Source: Pedobacter psychrodurus
Lineage (GTDB): Bacteria; Bacteroidota; Bacteroidia; Sphingobacteriales; Sphingobacteriaceae
DNA: 64,000 bases
NCBI RefSeq assembly: GCF_004331735.1
Contig: NZ_SJSO01000004.1
Location: 200,847 to 264,846 of the forward strand
Reading direction: 5' to 3'
Shown: positions 36,301-45,300 of the stretch, in pieces
How positions within the stretch are numbered: position 1 is the first letter of the stretch
Layout of the letters: every line of letters begins with the position of its first letter
The notes under the pieces: generated by a model
The model's database searches: none
What the model was told of the DNA's origin: nothing
What the model saw: the letters and a program-made list of their open reading frames with translations, nothing else
Program-made: the position numbers and the translations under genes

Positions 36301-36600
36301 ACACCCACAAATACGAACGCGGCTTATCCTAACCCATATTTTTCAAGCATTTATGAAAGCACTGATTTTTGGTTGGTGCCAGCAACCCAATTTGCCATTA
36401 CAAATGCAAATTTAAGTTATGCCATCCCAACAAAATGGATAGAAAGAGTAGGTATATCAAGTTTAAGGGTATTTGCCCAAGCTACAAACCCAGTTCAGTT
36501 TATAAATCCATTCCCAGGGAATTATAGAGATTTCGCCAGTCCAGTAGGTACATACCCATCGCTTAAAACTTATTCATTCGGTTTAAACGTGGGCCTTTAA
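33352..36600 (+). CDS. SusC/RagA-type TonB-dependent outer-membrane transporter 2
   Basis: A 1082-residue outer-membrane importer paralogous to the one at 26468; the signal peptides are alike (MNLKFLRKISLSLLIML). It has the regulatory-like N-domain (KITGKVVDQADGQGIPGVNV), the box DDVVVVGYGTQKKVTLTGAV, a plug (LRGSAPGFSVSGG, VESVSILKDAEAAIYGVSGANGVVIVRTKKG) and a barrel ending LKTYSFGLNVGL. An EF-hand-like calcium loop (DVNGDGVIDTKDRQ) lies near residue 910. It is followed 11 bp later by its SusD. Two distinct SusCD pairs imply uptake of two different oligosaccharide types from the same polymer. Confidence 0.96.
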   Translation: MNLKFLRKISLSLLIMLLASTILFAQDRKITGKVVDQADGQGIPGVNVSLKGVPSNVSTKSDGVYTIQVKSNSDVLVFSYIGYTRQTIPVGTQTTINVKLVSDNQNLDDVVVVGYGTQKKVTLTGAVSTVNMKSIEDVPALSLSAALRGSAPGFSVSGGAQRPGQSTTITVRNPVVYSKDSQQGTNPIFVIDDVIRTQADFDLLDQNVVESVSILKDAEAAIYGVSGANGVVIVRTKKGRVGAPRINFSSSVGFNDATKLPNMMSGIQLGNFVNDYLNAQVYQQTSAGTVVNNFINADGFKVVNNVAETTRQPLYYTPDELDYFSANNHNWLAEAFQTSNIYRQALNISGGSDKVTYFLGGDYITQNSNFKGVNSSKYGLRASIDAKLSKRLNVSASISTDVSSSRSYYYKLNSTSESLDNDVTTLQNVNPWSEYFINGNPVILGTSNTGGLENINFFLIQNSDNFTSSKSYVMNMLGKVTYEIPGVKGLTATATINKNINSSNGKQYGTTFNYYKYLGTGANNHIPGGVLQGVFPIKNGDRIRLNPVFADSYQLNAGLTYNRSFGKHNISAIALVEQRELSSEGVAAQAEGIVAGGLPYQNFTVGTQTSNQSGQVSETGFQSLISRINYDYDNKYLLQLVYRRDGSSRFAPGKNWGGFPAASAGWVVSQEKFFKEKFPAINLFKLRASVGLTGTDATKAYQYLASYNLGTGSSGGAVFNEIDRSIAIRTNIAIPNGDVVWDSYLKTNYGFDMGLLKNKLSISGEYFWTRGYNLLSTLTSSVPATIGAAVPTENFAEANMFGYEISVGYKDQVGKFSYSFTPFYTWFDNKNIKYDVSSAQLGTIEDNTGYSSDRGYIGYKSLGIIRTQAEADAIIAQRINGSAVQNDPKKVKILNDILQPGMINYEDVNGDGVIDTKDRQFVTKRQNNHNNLGLNFSTGYSGLSLNVVMGISWGGYTSIGGLKPSGTSPSVYANRASYWADHWTPTNTNAAYPNPYFSSIYESTDFWLVPATQFAITNANLSYAIPTKWIERVGISSLRVFAQATNPVQFINPFPGNYRDFASPVGTYPSLKTYSFGLNVGL

Positions 36601-36611
36601 TTTTAATTATC

Positions 36612-38438
36612 ATGAAAAAGATTTATATCATAATTTTAGCAGCTTGTACTACATCATTGATGTTTAGCAGTTGTAAAAAAGTGCTCGAAAAACAGGATTT
36701 AGGTAGTTTTACTGCCGATCAGGTTTATAACGATTCTACCACAACAAAATTAAGCATCGATTATATCTATAGCCAAAATCAACCGGCCTGGTTTGGTAAC
36801 GTTGGTGGCTTAAGTGCTTCAGTTAGTTCGCTTTCAGAAGAGCAATATGGAGATAATGTTTTTGTTAAAGGCACAGCTACCATCGAATCTGTTACCGATT
36901 TAGGCAATACGAATACAGCTGGAAACTATGTCAAGATCAGAACAATCAACATGTTTATTAGAGATGTTAATGCAGGTACCCTAGATCCAGCTGTTAAAAA
37001 AAGATTTATTGCACAGGCCTATTTTTGGAGGGCTTTCAGGTATTTTGAACTGGTAAAATTATATGGTGGCGTGCCCGTGGTGTTGGTGCCATTGGATGCG
37101 GTAGGCGAAGATGCTAAAAAAGCGGCACTTTTGCCTCGTAACACCACTTCCGAAACTTTTGCTCAAATTGTTAGGGATTTAGATTCTTGTATTAAATATA
37201 TACCGGTAAAATGGCCGAAAAATGATGATTACGGCCGCATCACTAAAGGTGCTGCTCAAGCCTTTAAAGGGCGCGTATTATTAACTTTTGCCTCTCCTGA
37301 ATTTAATCCAAGTAATGTTTCTTCAAGATGGCAAGATGCTTACGCGGCAAATACCCAGGCAATAGCAACGCTATCTACAAATGGTTTTGGCCTGTACGCT
37401 AAATTTGATGCAAGCATGTGGACCACCGAAGGAAGCAATGGGGGAAGTACCCCACGTAACCCGGAAGCCGTTTTAGCAACACTTTACAATACCGGAACCA
37501 CAGATATTGGACAGAACAATAATAGTTATCCAAACGCAACTGTTCCAAAATATATAGGAAGTACAGGGGGATCAAACCTGCCTACCTGGGATATGGCTTT
37601 GGCCTTTCCGATGAAAGATGGAAAGGATATAGGCGCATCAAAATATACTTATAGTCTGGCTACGTTTTATAAAGACCGTGATCCTAGATTTGAACAGACG
37701 ATTGCTTACAACGGATGTAACTGGCCCTTATCAGCCAATCCAAGCTACCGCCTTTGGACTTACTACTATAGTAAAAACAATGTGTTAACATCAACAGAAA
37801 GTTCAGCGAGTTCTAGCGGTTTATATTTAAGGAAAGCAATAGATCCTGCACTTACTTTAGCTACATTTTTAAATGCGGGTACAGATTGGCTGGAAATCCG
37901 ATATGCTGAAGTATTACTTAACCAGGCAGAATGTGCTGCTGAAATTGGTAATATTGGTCAGAGCCAGGAAGCTTACGCCAATATTATCGCCATAAGAAAA
38001 AGAGCAGGGATTGAAGCAGGTGCAGATGGACTTTATGGATTAGCTGCAGGACTTAGTGCTACGCAATTGGTTACAGCGGTAATAAAAGAAAGACAGATCG
38101 AGCTTGCATTTGAGGGCAAACGTTTTTGGGATTTAAGACGCCGTAAGTTATTAGAAACGATATTAAATGGCAAAAGAAGATTAGGTATAACCATTGCGTT
38201 AAAAAACACAGGTACCAATACCGATTATATATTGAGCTCACGTGATGCATCTGCAAGTACCAATTTAGATGCCCTTTTCACTTCGAGCTTCACCGTTACC
38301 ACTAAACAGTTAGATACCTATAATATTGCCTATCAGTCTGGGGTTTACTTTTTTGGCATTCCAACCGTATCACTAAACAACAATATCAATTTAAAGCAGA
38401 ACAATACCTGGGGTGGTCCATTCGATCCGCTTCAATAG
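36612..38438 (+). CDS. SusD/RagB-type surface glycan-binding lipoprotein 2
   Basis: A 608-residue lipoprotein with signal ending FSSC (Cys 21, followed by KK). SusD signatures are AQAYFWRAFRYFELVKLYGG, FKGRVLLTFASPEFNPSN, DWLEIRYAEVLLNQAECAAE, ERQIELAFEGKRFWDLRRRKL and the terminal GGPFDPLQ. It pairs with the preceding SusC. A strong terminator follows, so this two-gene unit is probably transcribed on its own from the promoter at 32941. Confidence 0.96.
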   Translation: MKKIYIIILAACTTSLMFSSCKKVLEKQDLGSFTADQVYNDSTTTKLSIDYIYSQNQPAWFGNVGGLSASVSSLSEEQYGDNVFVKGTATIESVTDLGNTNTAGNYVKIRTINMFIRDVNAGTLDPAVKKRFIAQAYFWRAFRYFELVKLYGGVPVVLVPLDAVGEDAKKAALLPRNTTSETFAQIVRDLDSCIKYIPVKWPKNDDYGRITKGAAQAFKGRVLLTFASPEFNPSNVSSRWQDAYAANTQAIATLSTNGFGLYAKFDASMWTTEGSNGGSTPRNPEAVLATLYNTGTTDIGQNNNSYPNATVPKYIGSTGGSNLPTWDMALAFPMKDGKDIGASKYTYSLATFYKDRDPRFEQTIAYNGCNWPLSANPSYRLWTYYYSKNNVLTSTESSASSSGLYLRKAIDPALTLATFLNAGTDWLEIRYAEVLLNQAECAAEIGNIGQSQEAYANIIAIRKRAGIEAGADGLYGLAAGLSATQLVTAVIKERQIELAFEGKRFWDLRRRKLLETILNGKRRLGITIALKNTGTNTDYILSSRDASASTNLDALFTSSFTVTTKQLDTYNIAYQSGVYFFGIPTVSLNNNINLKQNNTWGGPFDPLQ

Positions 38439-38453
38439 GTATTTCTAGATCTT

Positions 38454-38484
38454 CGGGGCGGTTTGCTCACCGCCCCGGTTTTTT
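38454..38484 (+). terminator. Strong intrinsic terminator after susD 2
   Basis: CGGGGCGGT and ACCGCCCCG form a perfect 9-bp GC-rich stem with loop TTGCTC, followed by GTTTTTT. Confidence 0.9.
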
Positions 38485-38547
38485 ATATTTGGTTTTGGAA
38501 AAAGGGGACATTAATTTGTTTCCTTTTTTTTATTCAAGAATGTTACA

Positions 38548-38577
38548 TTTATATATGAATTTTATTGCTATCTTGTA
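38548..38577 (+). promoter_or_regulatory. Promoter box of the lyase operon
   Basis: TTTATATATGAATTTTATTG then CTATCTTGTA, preceded by TATTCAAGAATGTTACA, which matches the upstream sequence at 26013. It is the third copy of the box found before both susC genes. Confidence 0.55.
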
Positions 38578-38833
38578 ACATGGCTGTGAGAATGAATTTA
38601 ATTTGTTACAGGCATTTTTATCAATTGCTAAGATGGTACAATACCTAGCCAAAATTATACATTAAACAGCCGCATTTTGCGTGCAAATTTGAAAGATAAT
38701 ATACTTTCTAACCAAAATTATTTACAAGGATAGACAAAGAAATGAGCCACGATTTTAAATATTAAAGATTAGATTTTTTATGCTAATCAAAAATATTCTG
38801 TAACTTCTTTCTCTTCCCAATGAGCAACCACAA

Positions 38834-40489
38834 ATGAAAAAGAACTTTTTAAATCTGTTGTGTACAACAGCGTTAATTCTCTCCGCAAATTATACATTTG
38901 CCCAATACCCAAATATTCCGGCCAACATCAAAAAATCTTCCGATTCGATGATGAAAGAAGCTTATCACCAATCGGATATTGCCTGGGAAAAAGCCAAGCC
39001 TATTATGGCAAAGGAAGCTGCTGAAGGTAAGCCATACATTCCATGGGCTGGCCGACCTACCGATTTACCGCAGTCTAAATTATTGGCTTTTCCAGGTGCT
39101 GAAGGTGGAGGTGCTTATAGTTTTGGTGGCCACGGCGGTAGAGTAATTGTAGTTAAAAATTTAAACGATGGTGGTCCGGGCTCTCTGCGTGATGCCTGTG
39201 AACAAGGTGGGGCAAGAATTGTTGTTTTCAATGTTGCCGGAATCATCAGATTGAAAACCCCATTGATCATCCGTGCCCCATACATTACCATTGCTGGCCA
39301 AACAGCGCCAGGCGATGGTATTTGTGTAGCTGGCGAATCGGTTTGGCTAAATACTCATGATGTGATTGTTCGTTTTATGCGTTTTAGAAGAGGTGAAACT
39401 TTTGTGGGCCGCCGCGATGATGCCATTGGTGGAAATCCGGTTGGAAACATCATGATCGATCACGTTTCGGCAAGTTGGGGATTAGACGAAAATATGTCGA
39501 TGTACCGCCACATGTACAATGATAGTACTGGTAAAACCGAAGAAAAATTAGGAACGGTTAATATTACGATACAGAACTCTATTTTTTCTGAGGCTTTAGA
39601 TTATTGGAATCATGCGTTTGGCAGCACTTTAGGTGGCGAAAACTGCGCCTTTGTGCGTAATCTTTGGGCTGATAACGGTGCCCGTAACCCATCAATAGGG
39701 TGGAATGGCATTTTTAACTTTGCTAATAATGTTGTATTCAACTGGAACAACCGTTCTACAGATGGAGGAGACTATACTGCGCAATATAATATCATCAATA
39801 ACTATTATAAACCAGGTCCGGTTACGGAACTAAAAGACCCAATTAGCTACCGCATATTAAAACCAGAATCTGGCCGTAGTAAATTACCTTACGTTGTTTT
39901 TGGTAGGGCTTATGTTGCCGGAAATATTATTGATGGCAATGATAAAATAACAAAAAATAACTGGGATGGTGGTGTACAATTGGAAGATAAAAAAGGAAAT
40001 TTAATGACACTGGAAGAAGCAGGTAAATATTTTCCGGCAATGAAAGCAAAAGATCCATTCCCGATGCCTAAAATCAGCATTATACCAACCCTACAAGCTA
40101 AAGCGTATGTATTGGCAAATGCAGGTGCTACCTTACCAAAAAGGGATCCGGTTGATACCCGGGTAATTAAACAGGTGGCTACCGGAAAAATTGAAGTTCA
40201 TCCTGATGCTAAACCATCTGCATTTCAATTCGAACACCGCAGATTACCTGGCGATTCTTACAAACAGGGTATTATTACAGAAGTTTCTCAGGTTGGAGGT
40301 TATCCGGAATATAAAGGAACACCTTATAAAGATAGTGACGATGATGGCATGCCAGATGCATATGAACTGAAAAATGGCTTGAACCCTAAAGATGCATCTG
40401 ATGCAGTAAAAATCACTAAAAGTGGTTATTCGAACATCGAAGTATATCTAAATAGTGTTGTTCCAGTTTCAAGCGTAAAACCTAACTAA
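38834..40489 (+). CDS. PL1-type pectate lyase, copy A, secreted
   Basis: A 551-residue beta-helix lyase that should cut polygalacturonate by beta-elimination with calcium. The signal peptide ends TFAQ (residue 24). A helical N-terminal stretch precedes the lyase domain, which starts near AFPGAEGGGAYSFGGHGG. PL1 hallmarks are GSLRDACEQGGARIVVFNVAG, the calcium-site region RRDDAIGGNPVGNIMIDHVS followed by ASWGLDENMS, and NARNPSIG-type arginine segment (seen as GARNPSIGWNG). The C-terminus has a calcium-loop repeat DSDDDGMPDAYELKNGLNP as in thrombospondin type 3/dockerin-like tails. The next gene is a close paralogue, two bases away, so this looks like a tandem duplication. Confidence 0.9.
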   Translation: MKKNFLNLLCTTALILSANYTFAQYPNIPANIKKSSDSMMKEAYHQSDIAWEKAKPIMAKEAAEGKPYIPWAGRPTDLPQSKLLAFPGAEGGGAYSFGGHGGRVIVVKNLNDGGPGSLRDACEQGGARIVVFNVAGIIRLKTPLIIRAPYITIAGQTAPGDGICVAGESVWLNTHDVIVRFMRFRRGETFVGRRDDAIGGNPVGNIMIDHVSASWGLDENMSMYRHMYNDSTGKTEEKLGTVNITIQNSIFSEALDYWNHAFGSTLGGENCAFVRNLWADNGARNPSIGWNGIFNFANNVVFNWNNRSTDGGDYTAQYNIINNYYKPGPVTELKDPISYRILKPESGRSKLPYVVFGRAYVAGNIIDGNDKITKNNWDGGVQLEDKKGNLMTLEEAGKYFPAMKAKDPFPMPKISIIPTLQAKAYVLANAGATLPKRDPVDTRVIKQVATGKIEVHPDAKPSAFQFEHRRLPGDSYKQGIITEVSQVGGYPEYKGTPYKDSDDDGMPDAYELKNGLNPKDASDAVKITKSGYSNIEVYLNSVVPVSSVKPN

Positions 40490-40490
40490 T

Positions 40491-42131
40491 ATGCATTCCT
40501 GGAATTCAATTATTAGCATAATTGCTTTATGTGGTATTGGAAATGTTGCTTTTGCACAGTATCCGGTTATCCCTGAAGTTATGGAAAAGAAAGCTGATTC
40601 ACTTTTAAAAAGCATTGAAGAAAAATCAGAATTACAGTTTTTAAAAGTAAAATACATAGTAGATGAAGACGCAAAACATGGTAAGCCTTATATTCCATGG
40701 GCAGCCAAACCAAGTGATTTGCCACAAGCTAAAACGGTAGCCTTTCCTGGTGCCGAAGGTGGTGGTGCCTATTCATTTGGTGGAAGAGGTGGAAAAATTT
40801 ACGTGGTAACCAGTCTAAACGATTCAGGTGGTGGAACTTTACGTGAGGCTTGCGAGCAAGGCGGGGCGAGAATCATTGTTTTCAATGTTTCGGGCATTAT
40901 CAAATTAAAATCACCCTTGATTATCCGCGCACCATATGTTACTATTGCAGGACAAAGTGCTCCTGGTGATGGAATCTGTGTAGCTGGCGAATCAGTTTGG
41001 ATCAATACACACGATGTGGTAATCCGTTATATGCGTTTCCGTCGTGGCGCCACTGATGTTACGCGAAGAGATGATGCCATCGGCGGAAATCCTGTTGGAA
41101 ATATCATCATTGACCACGTTTCGGCGAGCTGGGGCTTAGATGAAAACATGTCGATTTATCGCCATGTTTATGATAAAAAAGACGGTTCTAAACCAGAGAA
41201 ATTACCAACGGTGAACGTTACCATTCAAAATTCGATTTTTTCTGAAGCCTTAGATACCTATAATCACGCATTTGGAAGCACCATTGGAGGTCTAAATTCA
41301 ACCTTCATGCGTAATCTTTGGGCATCAAACATTAGTCGAAACCCATCAGTAGGTATGTATGGCGACTTTGGTTTTGCCAATAACGTGATCTTCAACTGGT
41401 GGAATAGAAGTGCTGATGGCGGCGACAATGCTTCATTTTATAGTTTCATTAACAACTATTATAAACCAGGGCCAATTACTCCTGCAGGCGAACCGATTTC
41501 TTATCGTATCTTAAAACCTGAATCGGGTAGAGATAAAAAGTTCAAAAACGAATTTGGCAAAGCTTATGTAACTGGAAACATTATTGAAGGAAATGAAAAA
41601 GTAACCAAAAATAACTGGGATGGCGGCGTTCAGCCTGAAAGCAAAAGAGATAAACAAAAGTTATTAGATTCGATAAAAGTAGATAAACCATTGCCTATGG
41701 CAAAAATTTCAATCATCGACACTAAAAAAGCTTATGATTATGTGTTGGCTAATGCAGGTGCATCTTTACCTGTTCGCGATGCTGTTGACCAACGTATTAT
41801 TAAACAGGTTGCAACAGGTAAAATTGAACATGTGGAAGACGGTAAATTGCCTGCTAAACAAAGTTATGTAAAACGCCGTTTGCCTGCCGATTCATATAAA
41901 AAAGGCATTATTTCTGATATTGCTCAAGTGGGCGGATACCCAGAATACAAAGGAAAACCTCATGTAGATTCTGATAACGATGGTATTCCAGATACCTGGG
42001 AAACCAAAAATGGACTTAATCCTAAAGACGCGAAGGACGCCACAAAGATTTCGAAATCGGGTTATGCCAATATCGAAGTTTATTTGAATAGTTTGGTAGA
42101 TATCAATAAAGTGAGACCTGCGAAAGGTTAA
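40491..42131 (+). CDS. PL1-type pectate lyase, copy B, secreted
   Basis: A 546-residue paralogue of the preceding gene with the same layout: signal peptide ending FAQ, N-terminal helical segment, beta-helix beginning AFPGAEGGGAYSFGGRGG, calcium-site motif RRDDAIGGNPVGNIIIDHVS and ASWGLDENMS, arginine segment SRNPSVGMYG, and C-terminal DSDNDGIPDTWETKNGLNP. Differences are concentrated around the substrate-groove loops (DYWNHAF versus DTYNHAF, GWNGIFNF versus GMYGDFGF), so the two may differ in length or methylation preference. Pectin lyase rather than pectate lyase activity cannot be ruled out. Confidence 0.9.
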   Translation: MHSWNSIISIIALCGIGNVAFAQYPVIPEVMEKKADSLLKSIEEKSELQFLKVKYIVDEDAKHGKPYIPWAAKPSDLPQAKTVAFPGAEGGGAYSFGGRGGKIYVVTSLNDSGGGTLREACEQGGARIIVFNVSGIIKLKSPLIIRAPYVTIAGQSAPGDGICVAGESVWINTHDVVIRYMRFRRGATDVTRRDDAIGGNPVGNIIIDHVSASWGLDENMSIYRHVYDKKDGSKPEKLPTVNVTIQNSIFSEALDTYNHAFGSTIGGLNSTFMRNLWASNISRNPSVGMYGDFGFANNVIFNWWNRSADGGDNASFYSFINNYYKPGPITPAGEPISYRILKPESGRDKKFKNEFGKAYVTGNIIEGNEKVTKNNWDGGVQPESKRDKQKLLDSIKVDKPLPMAKISIIDTKKAYDYVLANAGASLPVRDAVDQRIIKQVATGKIEHVEDGKLPAKQSYVKRRLPADSYKKGIISDIAQVGGYPEYKGKPHVDSDNDGIPDTWETKNGLNPKDAKDATKISKSGYANIEVYLNSLVDINKVRPAKG

Positions 42132-42177
42132 AGAAAAAAGACTAGAGCTGAAAGGCTGAGCATCTTCTATCCAAAAT

Positions 42178-42262
42178 CGTCATCTCGACTGAAGCGCAGC
42201 GGAATGGAGAGATCTATCCAGATAGATTTCTCGACTGCGTTGGCACTTCGCTCGAAATGACG
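42178..42262. repeat. REP-like inverted repeat
   Basis: Begins CGTCATCTCGACTGAAGCGC and ends CTTCGCTCGAAATGACG, with ATCTATCCAGATAGAT as an inner hairpin. It sits between the lyase pair and the beta-helix fusion gene. Confidence 0.8.
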
Positions 42263-42310
42263 ATCAAGCGGGAGAAATTCTCAATGCCTTTGTGGTCAAA
42301 AAAATAAAAT

Positions 42311-45300
42311 ATGCCCAAAACTAACCACATATTAAAAGCCATGCAATTGAAAGCCTTACCAATTTTGGTTATTGCGCTTTTCGTTGCGAACTTTTCTTTT
42401 GCGCAAAAAACAAAACCTGTTGAACCACCCAAACCTATTTTTAAAGGTAAGGATGGCAAAATGGCTTATACGCCTGATGCAGAAGGAAACCGCATTCCCG
42501 ATTTTTCTTATGCGGGCTACATGGCTGGTGAAAAAGCTATTCCAAGCGCTACAATTAAAGTTATTGTCCCGGTTTCAAAAGGCGATGCTACTTTAAGAAT
42601 TCAATCGGCTATCAATTACGTAGCTAAATTACCGATTGGAAAAGATGGCTTACGTGGTGCTGTTTTATTAGAGAAAGGCACTTATGAAGTAGCTGGAACA
42701 TTGAGGTTATCAGCGTCTGGAGTAGTGCTTCGTGGAAGCGGAAGTGGCGAAAATGGCACAAAGATTTTTGCAACCGGCTTAGACCGGATTGGTGTAATCA
42801 GGATTTTGGGTCAAAAGAACAAGATTGAGGAACAAGCTATAGCCATCACTGATCCTTATGTGCCTGTTAATGCAAATAAAATTACCTTATCCAATGCCAG
42901 CGGATTAAAAGTTGGCGATCAGATCATGATTCATCGTCCATCAACCAAAGAATGGATCGAAACCCTGAAAACGGTTGAATTTGGTGGTGGCGAAAGTACT
43001 TTAGGCTGGAAACCTGGAACAAGAGACATCCATTGGGATAGAAAAATTATCGCAATAAACGGCAATACGATTACTTTCGATGCACCCATTACAACAGCTT
43101 TAGACTCCAAGTTTGGTGGTGCAACCCTTTCTAAATACAAATGGGAAGGTAGAATTACGCAATCAGGCATTGAAAATCTGAAAATCGAATCCGATTATCA
43201 TAAAGAAAATAGTAAAGATGAGTATCACCGTTGGACAGCGATTTGTTTAGATAATGTGCAAGATGCGTGGGTTCGTCAGGTGGTTTTTGAACATTTTGCA
43301 GGCTCTGCAGTAAATGTTTTAGAAACCGCAAAAAGAATTACTGTTGAAGACTGTAAATCGCTTACCCCAGTTTCTGAAATTGGTGGTGAACGCCGATTTA
43401 CGTTTTTAACTACAGGTCAACAGACACTTTTCCAAAGATTATATTCAGAATATGGCTACCACGATTTTGCGGTTGGTTTCTGTGCGCCTGGGCCAAATGT
43501 TTTTGTGCAATGCCAGTCGTATTTGCCTTTCAGTTTTAGTGGTGCAATTGATAGCTGGGCATCAGGCGTTTTGTTTGATATTGTAAACGTCGATGGACAA
43601 GCATTGAGTTATTTAAATCGCGGACAAGATGGCCAAGGTGCGGGCTGGAGTGCCGCAAATAGTGTTTTTTGGCAGTGCAGTGCCGCAAGAGTAGATAATT
43701 TTCAACCACCTACAGCTCAAAATTGGGCTTTTGGAACCTGGGCACAATTCTCAGGAAATGGTTATTGGGACATGTCGAACGAACAAATCCAACCTCGAAG
43801 TTTATATTATGCACAGTTAAAAGATAGATTAGGAAATGAAATTGATTCCAGAGCTTTCGTTCTTCCAGTAGAAACAGAAGCATCGAGCAGTCCACCTGTT
43901 GATGTCGCATTAAAACTGACTAAACTGGCATACAAACCTGCGCTAACAGTTTCAGAATATATTGATTCTGCATCTGAAAGAAATAAAATCCCAACAGATG
44001 CTGGCTCTGCAAAAAGTATTGATAAAATTGGCTTAGATAAAGTCATTCAACCTATACTTGCGGATGCCATGACAATCAAAAATGGCTGGTTAGTGCGTGG
44101 CAATGAAATTGTGGTGGGTAATCGTCAGGATGTGCCTTGGTGGAATGGAAGCGCTCGTCCTCATGGGTTAAAAAACACTAAATTCCATATTACACGTTTT
44201 GTTCCAGGTCGCTCAGGTAATGGCTTAACTGATGATTTAGATTCGATTACAGATGCGATGAAAAACGGGTCTGTAAAAGTGCTTGATCACAATTACGGCC
44301 TTTGGTATGATCGAAGAAGAGATGATCACGAGCGTATCCGCCGTATGGACGGCGATGTGTGGGCACCTTTTTACGAATTACCTTTTGCCCGTAGCGGACA
44401 AGATAAAGCTTGGGATGGTTTGAGCAAATACGACATCACCAAATACAATCTTTGGTACTGGGATAGGTTAAAGCAATTTGCAAACCTGGCCGACCAAAAA
44501 GGATTGGTTTTAATCCACGAAAATTATTTTCAGCACAACATTATCGAGGCTGGCGCACATTATGCCGATTTCCCTTGGCGTACCGCAAACAACATTAATA
44601 ACACTGGTTTTCCTGAACCAGTACCTTATGCAGGCGATAAACGTATTTTCATGGCTGAGCAGTTTTACGATATCACTAACAAACATCGCAAAGCGATCCA
44701 TAGGGCTTACATTAGAAAGTGTTTAGAAAACTTTGATGGTAATACAGGCGTAATTCAATTAATTGGCGCCGAATTTACAGGTCCATTACATTTTGTTCAG
44801 TTCTGGATCGACACCATAAAAGAGTGGGAGAAGGAGACAGGTAAACATCCCATAATCGGTTTAAGTGTAACTAAAGATGTGCAGGATGCCATTTTATCCG
44901 ATCCTGAACGTGCCAACGTGATTAATTTAATTGATATCAGGTATTGGCATTATCAGGCCGATGGAACAACTTATGCGCCACAGGGTGGGTTAAGTTTGGC
45001 TCCTCGTCAGCATGCTCGTTTGTTAAAGCCTAAGAAAACATCTTTCGAAGAAGTTTATCATGCCGTGTCGGAATATAAAAACAAGTTCCCTGAAAAGGCT
45101 GTGATGTATTCGGGGGATAGTTTTGAGAGCTTCGGATGGGCAATTTTAATGGCAGGCGGTTCACTCTCCAACATCAATGAAATAGATCAGTCGGTTTTAA
45201 GTGCTGCTTCTTCAATGAAACCTTTTCTTCCAGCAGGTAAATCAGCTAAACAATATGGACTGGAAAATGCAGGCAAAGCTTATATTCTATATAATGCTTC

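Larger units (their letters stand above)
38439..38833 (+). promoter_or_regulatory. Terminator, promoter and leader of the lyase operon
   Basis: No large gene. After the terminator at 38454, a promoter box lies at 38548-38577. The leader contains the TAAGATGGTACAATA...TAGCCAAAAT box at 38629-38655, GCATTTTGCGTGCAA near 38672-38686 (shared with susC 2), AATATACTTTCTAACCAA at 38698-38715, and ATGAGCC at 38742 opening a seven-codon ORF (MSHDFKY, ends 38765). Confidence 0.6.
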
